The position numbers were made by a program, and so were the translations under genes. The notes beneath the pieces were generated by a model that worked only from the letters and a program-made list of their open reading frames with translations, searched no databases and had not been told where the DNA came from. A stretch of DNA of 18,372 nucleotides, taken from NCBI GenBank assembly GCA_040235565.1, contig JBECLA010000073.1, forward strand, positions 1 through 18,372, given 5' to 3'. Shown piece by piece: positions 7,578 through 14,851 of this stretch (its first letter is position 1; every line of letters begins with the position of its first letter). The stretch comes from JAHEIJ01 sp040235565 (GTDB lineage: Bacteria > Pseudomonadota > Gammaproteobacteria > UBA6429 > Thiohalophilaceae).

Positions 7578-7651
7578 CACCGCTCCTGGTCGCGGAAGCG
7601 GTGGCGTTAACCCGGGTGGGTTAGCGTTTTTTTACATGTAAGGAGAAAACC
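7578..7651 (+). promoter_or_regulatory. rplY leader with two hairpins
   Basis: Two consecutive stem-loops precede rplY: CACCGCT (7578-7584) with AGCGGTG (7597-7603), then the terminator-like stem at 7605-7626. The rplY ribosome binding site, TAAGGAG at 7639-7645, lies six bases before the ATG. Autogenous control of rplY through a structured leader that L25 binds is known in gammaproteobacteria; whether this leader is of that type needs a covariance search. Confidence 0.4.
7605..7633 (+). terminator. Rho-independent terminator between prs and rplY
   Basis: CGTTAACCC (7605-7613) pairs with GGGTTAGCG (7618-7626) around a GGGT loop, with one G-T wobble, and is followed by seven T's. It has every hallmark of an intrinsic terminator, yet it ends only 18 bases before the rplY start codon. 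Transcripts that carry rplY must therefore read through it, which suggests attenuation or partial readthrough. Confidence 0.8.
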
Positions 7652-8305
7652 ATGAGCGAGAGCTTTGTAGTCGAAGCCGAGCCGCGTACTGACCTGGGGA
7701 AAGGTGCGAGCCGCCGCCTGCGTCGGGAAGGCAAGGTACCGGGTGTCATTTATGGCGCCGGTAAAGAACCCACCTCTATTTCATTAGAGCAACTTGTCCT
7801 GCAACATCAGTTGGAGAACGAAGCCTTCTTTTCCCACATTCTGACCGTGAAAGTCGGCAAGGATGAAGAACAGGCGATTCTCAAAGATCTGCAGCGTCAC
7901 CCCAGCAAGCCGTTTATTTTGCATGTGGACCTGCAACGTGTCAGTGCCAAGGAGAAAATCCGGGTACATGTCCCGCTGCACTTCCTGAATGAAGAAACCG
8001 CCCCGGGCGTGAAAGCCGGCGGGCTGGTGAGCCATAACATTACGGAAGTGGAAGTGTCCTGTCTGCCGAAAGATCTGCCGGAATACCTCGAGGTGGATCT
8101 GGGTAGTCTTGAACTGGAAGACGTGGTCCACCTGTCCGAAATACCTTTGCCCAAAGGGGTGGAACTGGTGGAACTGTCGCATGGCGAAGGTCATGATCAG
8201 TCAGTGATTACCATCCATCTGCCACGTGGTGCGAAGGAAGAAGAAGAAGGGGAAGAAGCGGAAGCGGAAGAAGCTGCCGCAGCCGGCGAAGGCGAAGAAG
8301 CTTAA
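7652..8305 (+). CDS. rplY: Ribosomal protein L25 (CTC/TL5 type)
   Basis: L25 binds 5S rRNA in the large subunit. This is the long two-domain CTC/TL5 form (217 residues) rather than the 94-residue E. coli form. The N-terminal L25 domain (about 1-95) opens with VEAEPRTDLGKGASRRLRREG and includes GVIYGAGKEP and LKDLQRHPSKPFILHVDLQ. The TL5 C-terminal beta domain (about 100-190) includes VHVPLHFLNEETAPGVKAGG. The protein ends in a Glu/Ala-rich acidic tail (about 196-217), common in this family. The start is fixed by TAAGGAG six bases upstream. It lies between prs and pth, as in many proteobacteria. Confidence 0.96.
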   Translation: MSESFVVEAEPRTDLGKGASRRLRREGKVPGVIYGAGKEPTSISLEQLVLQHQLENEAFFSHILTVKVGKDEEQAILKDLQRHPSKPFILHVDLQRVSAKEKIRVHVPLHFLNEETAPGVKAGGLVSHNITEVEVSCLPKDLPEYLEVDLGSLELEDVVHLSEIPLPKGVELVELSHGEGHDQSVITIHLPRGAKEEEEGEEAEAEEAAAAGEGEEA

Positions 8306-8336
8306 TCGCTTCTTGCTGTCTCTCAGGTAACCGGCG

Positions 8337-8927
8337 TTGTCTGCACGTGTTGATCTGATTGTCGGATTGGGGAACCCCGGTCCCGAATACGAACACACAC
8401 GTCACAACGCCGGTTTCTGGTTTGTAGATGCGGTTGCCGCGGCCCATGCGGCGCCGTTTCGTAAGGAAAAAAAATTCCACGGCGACGTCGCACGGATCTA
8501 TGTCGGCGGGCATGACATCTGGTTACTCAAACCCGATACCTTTATGAATCTCAGTGGCCAGGCCGTGCAGGCACTGGCGAGTTTCTACAAGATCGATCTG
8601 CAACATATGCTGGTGGCGCATGACGATCTGGATTTACCGCCCGGTACCGCCCGGCTCAAGCAAGGCGGTGGCCACGGCGGGCACAATGGTCTGCGCGATA
8701 TCATCAGTAAAATGGGCGGCAACGGCTTTCAACGTTTGCGTCTTGGCATCGGCCATCCGGGCGATAAAAACAGGGTCACCGGGCATGTGCTGAAAAAATC
8801 CTCGACTGACGATCAAGTCGCGATCGAACGGGCGATTGAAGCCGCCATCAAGGTTTTACCGGATGTTATCAATGGCGATCTGCAGAAAGCCATGAATCAA
8901 TTACATACTGTAACCACCACCTCGTAA
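8337..8927 (+). CDS. pth: Peptidyl-tRNA hydrolase (TTG start)
   Basis: Pth cleaves peptidyl-tRNA released by stalled or abortive translation, recycling tRNA. The 196-residue product has the family residues at the expected places: GLGNPG (10-15) with Asn13, catalytic His23 in TRHNAG, Asn71 in FMNLSG and Asp96 in VAHDDLDLPPG, followed by GGGHGGHNGLRDI. The start must be TTG at 8337. An in-frame TAA lies two codons upstream (8328-8330), and no other start precedes the first conserved strand. AGG at 8325-8327 is a weak binding site. It is 31 bp after rplY and 16 bp before ychF; pth-ychF is a conserved pair. Confidence 0.96.
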   Translation: MSARVDLIVGLGNPGPEYEHTRHNAGFWFVDAVAAAHAAPFRKEKKFHGDVARIYVGGHDIWLLKPDTFMNLSGQAVQALASFYKIDLQHMLVAHDDLDLPPGTARLKQGGGHGGHNGLRDIISKMGGNGFQRLRLGIGHPGDKNRVTGHVLKKSSTDDQVAIERAIEAAIKVLPDVINGDLQKAMNQLHTVTTTS

Positions 8928-8943
8928 CTCGGAATGTAAGTAC

Positions 8944-10035
8944 ATGGGATTTAAATGTGGCATCGTGGGTTTGCCGAATGTGGGCAAGTCCACTTTATTC
9001 AACGCCCTGACCAGGGCGGGTATTCAAGCGGAGAACTATCCGTTCTGTACCATCGATCCCAACGTGGGCGTGGTGCCCATGCCGGACCCCCGTCTGGATG
9101 CGCTGGCGGTGATCGTCAATCCACAACGGGTGTTGCCCACCACCATGGAATTTGTCGATATCGCCGGGCTGGTTGCCGGCGCATCGAAAGGCGAGGGACT
9201 GGGAAACAAGTTTCTGGCCAACATTCGCGAAACCGATGCGATCGCGCAGGTGGTGCGCTGTTTTGAAAATGATGATGTGGTCCATGTCGCCGGCAAGGTC
9301 GATCCGCTCAACGATATCGAAGTGATCAATACCGAACTGGCGCTGGCCGACATGGAGTCAGTGGAAAAAGCCATTAGCAAAACCAGCAAGGTCGCCAAGT
9401 CGGGAGACAAGGACGCCAGGGCCAAACTGACGGTGCTGGAAAAGGTGCGGGATCACCTCGACCAGGGCGAGCCGGTGCGGACTGCTGGCCTCGATGACGA
9501 TCAGAAAAAACTGATCCGCGATCTGTTCTTGTTAACCATCAAGCCGACCATGTACATCGCCAATGTGTCGGATGATGGCTTTGAAAACAATCCCTTGCTC
9601 GATGCCGTGATTGAATACGCCAGCAAGGAAAACGCGCCGGTGGTGCCGGTGTGTGCCGCCATCGAATCGGAAATGGTCGAACTGGCCGATGATGAAAAAG
9701 CCGAGTTTCTGGCCGAGATGGGCCTGGATGAGCCGGGTCTGAACCGGGTGATTCGGGCTGGCTATGAGTTGCTGGGATTACAGACCTATTTTACCGCCGG
9801 CGTGAAGGAAGTCCGCGCCTGGACGGTGCCCGTTGGTGCGACCGCGCCGCAGGCCGCCGGGGTGATCCACACGGATTTTGAGAAGGGCTTCATCCGGGCG
9901 GAAGTGATTTCCTATGAGGATTTCATCCAGTACCAGGGTGAGCAGGGCGCCAAGGAAGCGGGCAAACTGCGCCTGGAGGGCAAGGACTACATCGTCAAGG
10001 ACGGTGATGTGATGCACTTCCGGTTCAATGTCTGA
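8944..10035 (+). CDS. ychF: Ribosome-binding ATPase/GTPase YchF
   Basis: YchF (Obg family, OLA1 homologue) is a P-loop NTPase that prefers ATP, binds ribosomes and acts in stress responses. The product has 363 residues, the exact family length. The Walker A motif GLPNVGKST (8-16) is followed by AGIQAENYPFCTIDPNVG. The G3 motif is DIAGLV, and the G4 position reads NVSDD instead of NKxD, consistent with the relaxed nucleotide choice of this subfamily. A central helical segment (about 135-200) and a C-terminal TGS domain (about 278-361, ending DGDVMHFRFNV) complete it. It is the last gene of the core chain; no obvious terminator follows. Confidence 0.97.
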   Translation: MGFKCGIVGLPNVGKSTLFNALTRAGIQAENYPFCTIDPNVGVVPMPDPRLDALAVIVNPQRVLPTTMEFVDIAGLVAGASKGEGLGNKFLANIRETDAIAQVVRCFENDDVVHVAGKVDPLNDIEVINTELALADMESVEKAISKTSKVAKSGDKDARAKLTVLEKVRDHLDQGEPVRTAGLDDDQKKLIRDLFLLTIKPTMYIANVSDDGFENNPLLDAVIEYASKENAPVVPVCAAIESEMVELADDEKAEFLAEMGLDEPGLNRVIRAGYELLGLQTYFTAGVKEVRAWTVPVGATAPQAAGVIHTDFEKGFIRAEVISYEDFIQYQGEQGAKEAGKLRLEGKDYIVKDGDVMHFRFNV

Positions 10036-10115
10036 GGCATGAGCCAAAGGCGCTAAACATACTGATTTTTATAGGAATTTGCTCAGGCTGACCTGGCCCG
10101 GTGGCCGCTTGCAGC

Positions 10116-10144
10116 TTGACATGAGGGGGCGCAACGAGGAAAAT
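10116..10144 (+). promoter_or_regulatory. tRNA-Met promoter with GC-rich discriminator
   Basis: A perfect -35 TTGACA (10116-10121) and a 17-base spacer lead to GAAAAT (10139-10144; four of six matches to TATAAT). A GC-rich stretch, GCGCGCC, follows just before the expected start site. Such a discriminator is typical of stable-RNA promoters under stringent control. The tRNA begins 39 bases later. Confidence 0.65.
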
Positions 10145-10183
10145 GCGCGCCTCTTGCAGTGGGCTTCACGCCCAAACCGATAT

Positions 10184-10260
10184 GGCTATGTAGCTCAGCT
10201 GGTTAGAGCACAGCACTCATAATGCTGGGGTCGGTGGTTCAAGTCCACCCATAGCCACCA
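10184..10260 (+). tRNA. tRNA-Met (elongator, anticodon CAT), CCA encoded
   Basis: A complete 77-base tRNA. The acceptor stem GGCTATG pairs with CATAGCC, the D arm reads AGCTCAGCTGGTTAGAGC, and the anticodon stem CAGCA/TGCTG encloses CTCATAA. The T arm is GGTGG-TTCAAGT-CCACC and CCA is encoded. It follows E. coli elongator tRNA-Met closely. tRNA-Ile2 also has a CAT anticodon, but its acceptor stem starts GGCCCC, so Met is the better call. It is transcribed alone from the promoter upstream. Confidence 0.94.
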
Positions 10261-10307
10261 ACTTCTAATTCATTTCTTCTTCGGTCGTACTCACTTGCTC
10301 TTATTTC

Positions 10308-10417
10308 ACCGACCCCAAACTGTTTTAATTGCTGGGGTGCGGGGCTGATGAAAGCCCTCCCTGGCTTTCACCCTGCGGGCCGCCTGTGGCGGTCCCGTTT
10401 CGTTCCCGACGAAACGG
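10308..10417 (+). repeat. Hairpin-array element, copy A
   Basis: Four stem-loops stand in a row: ACCCCA/TGGGGT; TGAAAGCC (10349-10356)/GGCTTTCA (10363-10370); a GGGCCGCC/GGCGGTCC stem around 10378-10395; and a perfect 9-bp stem CCGTTTCGT (10395-10403)/ACGAAACGG (10409-10417). It sits between tRNA-Met and the duplicated tRNA end. Shorter relatives lie at 10711-10770 and 14933-14980. No protein is encoded. Confidence 0.65.
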
Positions 10418-10437
10418 TCAAGTCCCCATAGCCACCA
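10418..10437 (+). repeat. Duplicate of the tRNA-Met 3' end (att-like)
   Basis: TCAAGTCCCCATAGCCACCA repeats tRNA-Met 10239-10260 apart from a two-base deletion. It lies 177 bases downstream of the original, immediately after hairpin array copy A. A shorter trace, CATAGCCAC, ends copy C near 14979. This is the pattern left by integration at a tRNA 3' end. Confidence 0.7.
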
Positions 10438-10524
10438 TATCTTTATTATTCTTTTGTTTTTGAAGTCACCGCCCCTGACGAACCCCCTCATTTCTAGTCA
10501 GCATCCATCCTATGTGGCTATTCC

Positions 10525-10644
10525 GTCATACTGGCGAATGCCAGTATCCAGAATTGATGTTTTTGACGGTAAAGTTGCCCTGTTTTTAACGTAATCCACA
10601 GGCCGATCTTAATTCCCCTAGATTCCGGCCTTCGCCGGAATGAC
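10525..10644. repeat. REP-like inverted pair of hairpins
   Basis: GTCATACTGGCGAATGCCAG starts the left half, whose stem is ATACTGGC/GCCAGTAT. The right half (10618-10644) is an inverted relative with stem ATTCCGGC/GCCGGAAT ending in GAC. Each half is a perfect 8-bp stem with a four-base loop, and where the halves differ the changes keep pairing. The pattern matches the widespread proteobacterial 'GTCATTCCGGCGAAGGCCGGAATCC' type of intergenic repeat. Confidence 0.75.
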
Positions 10645-10710
10645 GTCATCGATAAAGTTTAGGATTAAGCTGTAGACTTTGATCATATTTATGTGGGGAT
10701 CCCTCAAACA

Positions 10711-10770
10711 CCTACCCCAACCTGATTGGAATGCCGGGGTGCGGCGTGGATGAAAGCCATCTGAAAGCAT
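10711..10770 (+). repeat. Hairpin element, copy B (diverged, partial)
   Basis: Matches the first half of copy A: ACCCCA-x-CTG-x-TT at 10714-10729, then GGGGTGCGG and GATGAAAGCC, after which similarity ends. The ACCCC/GGGGT stem is kept. Confidence 0.55.
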
Positions 10771-10955
10771 CATTATTTATTTCAAACTTTATTCCTACTG
10801 TAATATCCATTCGGTTAAATACTACAAACAATCGGTTTTAAGGTCCGACTTCAAGTGAGTTTTATAGACTGCTCTGGATTAGTTCCGAATCTAATATTCT
10901 GGCTATACTCTACAAATAGACCTGCATGCCTTGAAGCGATCGCTGCTTGAACAGG

Positions 10956-10984
10956 TCAATGTCACTGGTGAAACTAGGTATAAT
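10956..10984 (+). promoter_or_regulatory. Possible promoter of the isomerase-HupE-DUF3604 operon
   Basis: A perfect -10 TATAAT lies at 10979-10984, 36 bases before the ATG at 11021. The -35 at 17-base spacing (GTCAAT) is weak, so an activator may be needed. AAGG at 11012-11015 is the ribosome binding site. Confidence 0.35.
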
Positions 10985-11020
10985 CAGGTTTTGCGCGTTG
11001 AAAAATAATATAAGGTGCTC

Positions 11021-11860
11021 ATGAAACGCTGGCTTACCGAACCTTTGCTGCATTTTCTGCTTCTGGGCGGACTGTTGTTTGCTGCCTACGCCTGGCTGGA
11101 TCGCGGCGATAGCGACACCCCTCGCGTGGTTCGCATCAGTGCGGCGGAGGTGGAGTGGCTCAAGCAAACCTGGTCGCGTCAATGGCAACGACCACCTGAT
11201 GAAACGGAATTACGCGGGCTGGTCACCGACTACCTGAAAGAAACGTTGCTGGCGCGTGAAGCGCAAGCACTTGGTTTGGACAATAATGATACGGTTGTAC
11301 GCCGGCGGCTGGCGCAGAAGATGAAATTCCTCGTCGAAGACACGGCGCGTCTCGCTGAGCCGGAAGATACGGTGTTGCGTCAATACTATGATGATCACCG
11401 CGTGCGATATCAAAAGCCTGCTTCGATTTCCTTTAGCCAACTCTATTTCAAGACTGAACTGTCCGCACGTGAGGCGTTACAAGTACTTATTCAAAATCCC
11501 GCAGCGGATCTCGGTGAGAACACTTTGTTACAACCTGAGTTAGAGCAGGCAGACGGGCAAACCGTCGCGAATTTATTTGGACAACAATTTGCCGCACAGG
11601 TCTTTGCCCTTGAAGGAAACAACTGGCAGGGGCCGATCACATCGGCTTACGGATATCATCTTGTGAAGATCAAGGATCGGCAGGCAGCACAATTACACGC
11701 TTTTGATGAAGTCCGTTCGCAGGTGCTGGAAGACTGGTACCGTACTGAACAGGATCGGGCCAACGAACAGTTTTTTGCTGCCTTGCTCAAGAAATACGAT
11801 GTCGTCGTTGAGGAAAGCGTCAAACCACTCATCGGACCACTGGCGGAGACCAGTCGATGA
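11021..11860 (+). CDS. Membrane-anchored parvulin-type (PpiC) peptidyl-prolyl isomerase
   Basis: A 279-residue protein with an N-terminal membrane anchor (about 9-26) and a periplasmic part. Residues 40-130 form a SurA/PpiC-like helical chaperone region: a charged stretch with ETLLAREAQALGLD (74-87) and VVRRRLAQKM (92-101). Residues 131-221 are parvulin-like: PASISFSQLYF (133-143) and WQGPITSAYGYHLVKIKDR (202-220), the latter being the family's G-P-[IV]-x-S-x-[FY]-G-x-H-L-[IV] signature. The start is ATG 11021, with AAGG 5-6 bases before it; a GTG at 11015 adds two residues and lacks a site. It overlaps the next gene by 4 bp (ATGA). Its likely job is folding or maturing an exported partner, plausibly the DUF3604 protein or the HupE-like ectodomain. 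Substrate not known. Confidence 0.8.
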   Translation: MKRWLTEPLLHFLLLGGLLFAAYAWLDRGDSDTPRVVRISAAEVEWLKQTWSRQWQRPPDETELRGLVTDYLKETLLAREAQALGLDNNDTVVRRRLAQKMKFLVEDTARLAEPEDTVLRQYYDDHRVRYQKPASISFSQLYFKTELSAREALQVLIQNPAADLGENTLLQPELEQADGQTVANLFGQQFAAQVFALEGNNWQGPITSAYGYHLVKIKDRQAAQLHAFDEVRSQVLEDWYRTEQDRANEQFFAALLKKYDVVVEESVKPLIGPLAETSR

Positions 11861-12834
11861 AACAGGGCCTGTTTCTGCTCTTGCTGTTGTATGTGACGCC
11901 GGGTTGGGCGCACGAAGTGCGACCCGCCTATCTTGAATTACACCAAATACAGAATGGTGAATTCAAGGTGCTATGGAAAGTGCCGATGCGCGGCGATTTG
12001 CAACTGGCGCTAACCCCTGCGTTTTCCGGCCGTACCCACAACAGCACGCCGATAGTCACTGTCGAACGTAATGGGGCCGCCGTGCAGACCTGGCGCTTGA
12101 TGTCCGACAATCCACTGCGCGGTCAGTCAGTTCGCATCGTCGGTCTGCAAGGCACGATGACCGATGTCCTGGTGCGCCTGGAGTTTAGTGATGGCACCAA
12201 CTGGATGAAACGGCTGACTCCGGCTGAACCAGAGGCAGTCATTCCGGTGCAGCCGAACGGCTGGTCGGTGATGGGCGAGTATTTCGGGTTAGGTGTCGAG
12301 CATATCTTGCTTGGCATCGACCATCTGCTTTTTGTGCTGGCGTTGTTGTTGATTACGCGAGGAACCTGGGCCCTGGTTAAAACCGTGACGGCGTTTACGG
12401 TGGCACACAGCATTACACTGGTGGCGGCAACGCTTGGTCTGGTACAGGTCCCGGTCGCGCCGGTCGAGGCGATCATCGCCTTGAGTATTGTGTTTGTGGC
12501 AACGGAAATTGTGCATAGCCAGCGTGGACGCGATGGCATCACTGCGCGAGCACCATGGATCGTAGCGTTCATCTTCGGGTTGCTGCATGGCTTTGGTTTT
12601 GCCGGTGCCCTGAGTGAAGTGGGCTTGCCACAGGGGCATATTCCCTTGGCCTTGCTGTTCTTTAATCTCGGAGTCGAAGCCGGCCAGCTGATTTTTGTCG
12701 CCGCGGTCCTTGGTGTGATTGCCCTTGGCCGGTCCGTGCGGTTTGCCTACCCGCGTTGGCTACCACTCGCACCGGCGTATGTAATCGGCACGCTTGCCAT
12801 GTTCTGGGTCATGCAACGCGTCGCTACTTTTTAA
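11857..12834 (+). CDS. HupE/UreJ_2-type membrane protein with periplasmic N-domain
   Basis: A 325-residue protein of the HupE/UreJ_2 family. The signal peptide (1-18) ends ...TPGWA, and the mature chain would begin HEVRPAYLEL. A periplasmic beta-rich domain spans about 19-130. Six or so membrane helices follow (about 142-320). They carry the HupE metal-type motif H-x4-G-x-D-H (149-156), His184 in AFTVAHS, EIVH (217-220), GLLHGFGFAGAL (241-252) and FNLGVEAGQ (269-277). True HupE/UreJ proteins carry nickel for hydrogenase or urease, but neither enzyme is encoded here, so the metal and direction are unknown. It is co-translated with the isomerase, and 73 bp separate it from the DUF3604 gene. Family call secure; function inferred only as metal-linked transport. 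Confidence 0.85.
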   Translation: MKQGLFLLLLLYVTPGWAHEVRPAYLELHQIQNGEFKVLWKVPMRGDLQLALTPAFSGRTHNSTPIVTVERNGAAVQTWRLMSDNPLRGQSVRIVGLQGTMTDVLVRLEFSDGTNWMKRLTPAEPEAVIPVQPNGWSVMGEYFGLGVEHILLGIDHLLFVLALLLITRGTWALVKTVTAFTVAHSITLVAATLGLVQVPVAPVEAIIALSIVFVATEIVHSQRGRDGITARAPWIVAFIFGLLHGFGFAGALSEVGLPQGHIPLALLFFNLGVEAGQLIFVAAVLGVIALGRSVRFAYPRWLPLAPAYVIGTLAMFWVMQRVATF

Positions 12835-12907
12835 TACTAAATTATTGTGTGCTTGAATCGACTGCAGTGTTGTACTTACCTGCTGCACTAAAACAAGGAG
12901 ACAAATC

Positions 12908-14851
12908 ATGTATGCGTCTAGATGGCTGTTAGCGATACTTGTTGCAGTATTCAGTGCTGGTCTATCGTTGCTGGCACTGGCCAGTACTCCCGGTCTGCCG
13001 GCGCCTGATAAGGCAACCGCGGAAAAGGCGCATCCAAAAAAAGCACCCTACTCACCTTATGCCGGGCGTGACTTTCCGACTCGCCCCTTCTTTGGTGATA
13101 CGCATTTGCATACTGCTTTTTCCATGGATGCCGGTGCCTTTGGCGCGCGGCTCGGTCCGGAAGATGCGTATCGGTTTGCCAGAGGCGAGGAAATCAAATC
13201 CAACAGCGGTCAACTGGTGAAACTCTCGCGCCCGCTTGATTTTCTGGTGGTGGCCGACCATTCGGATAACATGGGTTTTTTTCCGGATCTGTTCGCCGGC
13301 AAACCCGAGTTACTCGCCGATCCGACCGGACGCAAATGGTATGACATGATTCAATCCGGCAAGGGAGGGGAGGCGGCGATGGAGATTATCGTCGACTTCT
13401 CGCATAACAAATTTCCCGAGAAACTGATGTATTTCCCAGGTACGACCGCCTATCGTAATGCCTGGCAGAAAACCATTGATGCCGCGGAAAAGTATAACGA
13501 CCCCGGTCGCTTTACGGCCTTTATCGGCTACGAGTGGACCTCGAACACCGGCGGCAACAATCTGCACCGCAACGTGATCTTTCGTGATAACGGTGACAAG
13601 GCCAGCCAGGTCGTACCCTTTACCGTCTATCCACCGACAGGCAGCGATAACCCGCGGGATTTATGGAAATGGATGACCAACTACGAGCAAAAGACCGGTG
13701 GCAATGTGCTTGCTATCGCCCACAACGGTAACCTGAGCAATGGCATCATGTTTCCGGTAGTCGAGGCGTTTGGCAAGAAGCTCGACAAGAGTTATGTCGA
13801 ACAACGCGCCAAATGGGAACGACTTTACGAGACATCCCAGACCAAGGGAGACGGCGAGGCGCATCCCTATCTGTCGCCCAATGATGAATTCGCCGATTTT
13901 GAGACCTGGGACAAGGGCAACCTCGATGGCAGTGTGGCCAAGAAAAAAGAAATGCTCGAGTTCGAATACAGTCGTGCCGCCTACAAGAACGGGCTCATGC
14001 TTGAGAAAAAACTCGGTACCAATCCCTACAAGTTTGGTCTTATCGGCAGCAGTGATGCCCACACCGGACTGGCGGCCATGGAAGAAGAGAACTTCTTTGG
14101 TAAAACTGCGCCGCAGGAGCCCAGCCCGGAACGCATGAGCGCTACCTTTGTGAAAAATCCTAAAACCGGTGTAACGATCATGGACTGGGAAGTCTCATCT
14201 TCCGGTTATGCAGCAGTGTGGGCTACCGAAAATACTCGCGAGTCGATTTGGGATGCCATGCAGCGCAAGGAGACCTACGCCACGACCGGCCCGCGCATGT
14301 TTGTGCGTTTCTTTGGCGGCTGGGAGTTTGAGGCCAGGGATGCAAACAATCGTCTGCCAGCCCATCTGGGTTATACCAAAGGGGTGCCGATGGGGGGTGA
14401 TTTAAGCAAGGCACCAAAAGGTAAGTCACCCACTTTCCTGGTTGCAGCACTCAAAGATCCCATTGGCGCGAATCTGGATCGCATTCAGATCATCAAGGGC
14501 TGGCTTGATGCCAAGGGAATGCTGCATGAAAAAGTTTACAATGTGGTCTGGGGTGATGCTGACAAACGCAAGCTGGATGGCAAAGGCAAACTCCCGCCGG
14601 TGGGTAATACCGTGGACGTAGGCAACGCCACCTGGACCAACACCATCGGTGCTCCGGAATTGATTACCGTATGGAAGGATCCGGATTTCGATCCGAAACA
14701 ACGGGCATTCTATTATGCCCGCGTGCTTGAGATACCGACCCCGCGTTGGACCGCTTACGATGCCAAGCGTTTTGGTGTGAAACCACTGGAGAGCACAACC
14801 ATGACGCTGCAGGAGCGCGCGTATACCTCACCGATTTGGTATACGCCGTGA
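12908..14851 (+). CDS. Exported DUF3604 (PHP-like) protein
   Basis: A 647-residue protein with a signal peptide (about 1-26, cleavage near ALA-STPG) and a DUF3604 domain covering the rest. Metal-site candidates of the PHP/amidohydrolase kind are visible: GDTHLHT (63-69), VVADHSD (114-120), YEW (208-210), NLHRN (218-222), AIAHNGNLSNG (269-279) and GSSDAHTG (380-387). These suggest a metal-dependent phosphoesterase or hydrolase acting in the periplasm or at the cell surface, but no substrate is established for the family. AAGGAG at 12895-12900, seven bases upstream, fixes the start. It is the last gene of the operon with the isomerase and HupE-like protein, which could serve its folding and metal loading (inference). 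Confidence 0.88.
   Translation: MYASRWLLAILVAVFSAGLSLLALASTPGLPAPDKATAEKAHPKKAPYSPYAGRDFPTRPFFGDTHLHTAFSMDAGAFGARLGPEDAYRFARGEEIKSNSGQLVKLSRPLDFLVVADHSDNMGFFPDLFAGKPELLADPTGRKWYDMIQSGKGGEAAMEIIVDFSHNKFPEKLMYFPGTTAYRNAWQKTIDAAEKYNDPGRFTAFIGYEWTSNTGGNNLHRNVIFRDNGDKASQVVPFTVYPPTGSDNPRDLWKWMTNYEQKTGGNVLAIAHNGNLSNGIMFPVVEAFGKKLDKSYVEQRAKWERLYETSQTKGDGEAHPYLSPNDEFADFETWDKGNLDGSVAKKKEMLEFEYSRAAYKNGLMLEKKLGTNPYKFGLIGSSDAHTGLAAMEEENFFGKTAPQEPSPERMSATFVKNPKTGVTIMDWEVSSSGYAAVWATENTRESIWDAMQRKETYATTGPRMFVRFFGGWEFEARDANNRLPAHLGYTKGVPMGGDLSKAPKGKSPTFLVAALKDPIGANLDRIQIIKGWLDAKGMLHEKVYNVVWGDADKRKLDGKGKLPPVGNTVDVGNATWTNTIGAPELITVWKDPDFDPKQRAFYYARVLEIPTPRWTAYDAKRFGVKPLESTTMTLQERAYTSPIWYTP

Larger units (their letters stand above)
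10438..11020. other. 583-bp non-coding AT-richer region
   Basis: No convincing coding sequence is present on either strand. The region holds the REP-like hairpin pair (10525-10644), hairpin element copy B (10711-10770) and, near its right end, a likely promoter for the operon that follows. The composition is AT-richer than the core block to the left, in line with an inserted segment. Confidence 0.6.

Noticed and set aside
10261..10437. A second tRNA-Met gene downstream of the first
   Set aside because: Only the last 20 bases are copied; there is no acceptor 5' strand, D arm or anticodon arm.
10308..10437. Integron attC site
   Set aside because: The hairpins lack the paired RYYYAAC/GTTRRRY core sites, and no integron integrase or cassette pattern is present.
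10525..10770. CRISPR-like repeats
   Set aside because: The repeats are inverted or irregularly spaced, differ from each other and have no uniform spacers; no cas genes are present.
10910..11188. Minus-strand frame of 92 codons at the start of the isomerase gene
   Set aside because: It overlaps the isomerase coding sequence and has no recognisable domain or ribosome binding site.
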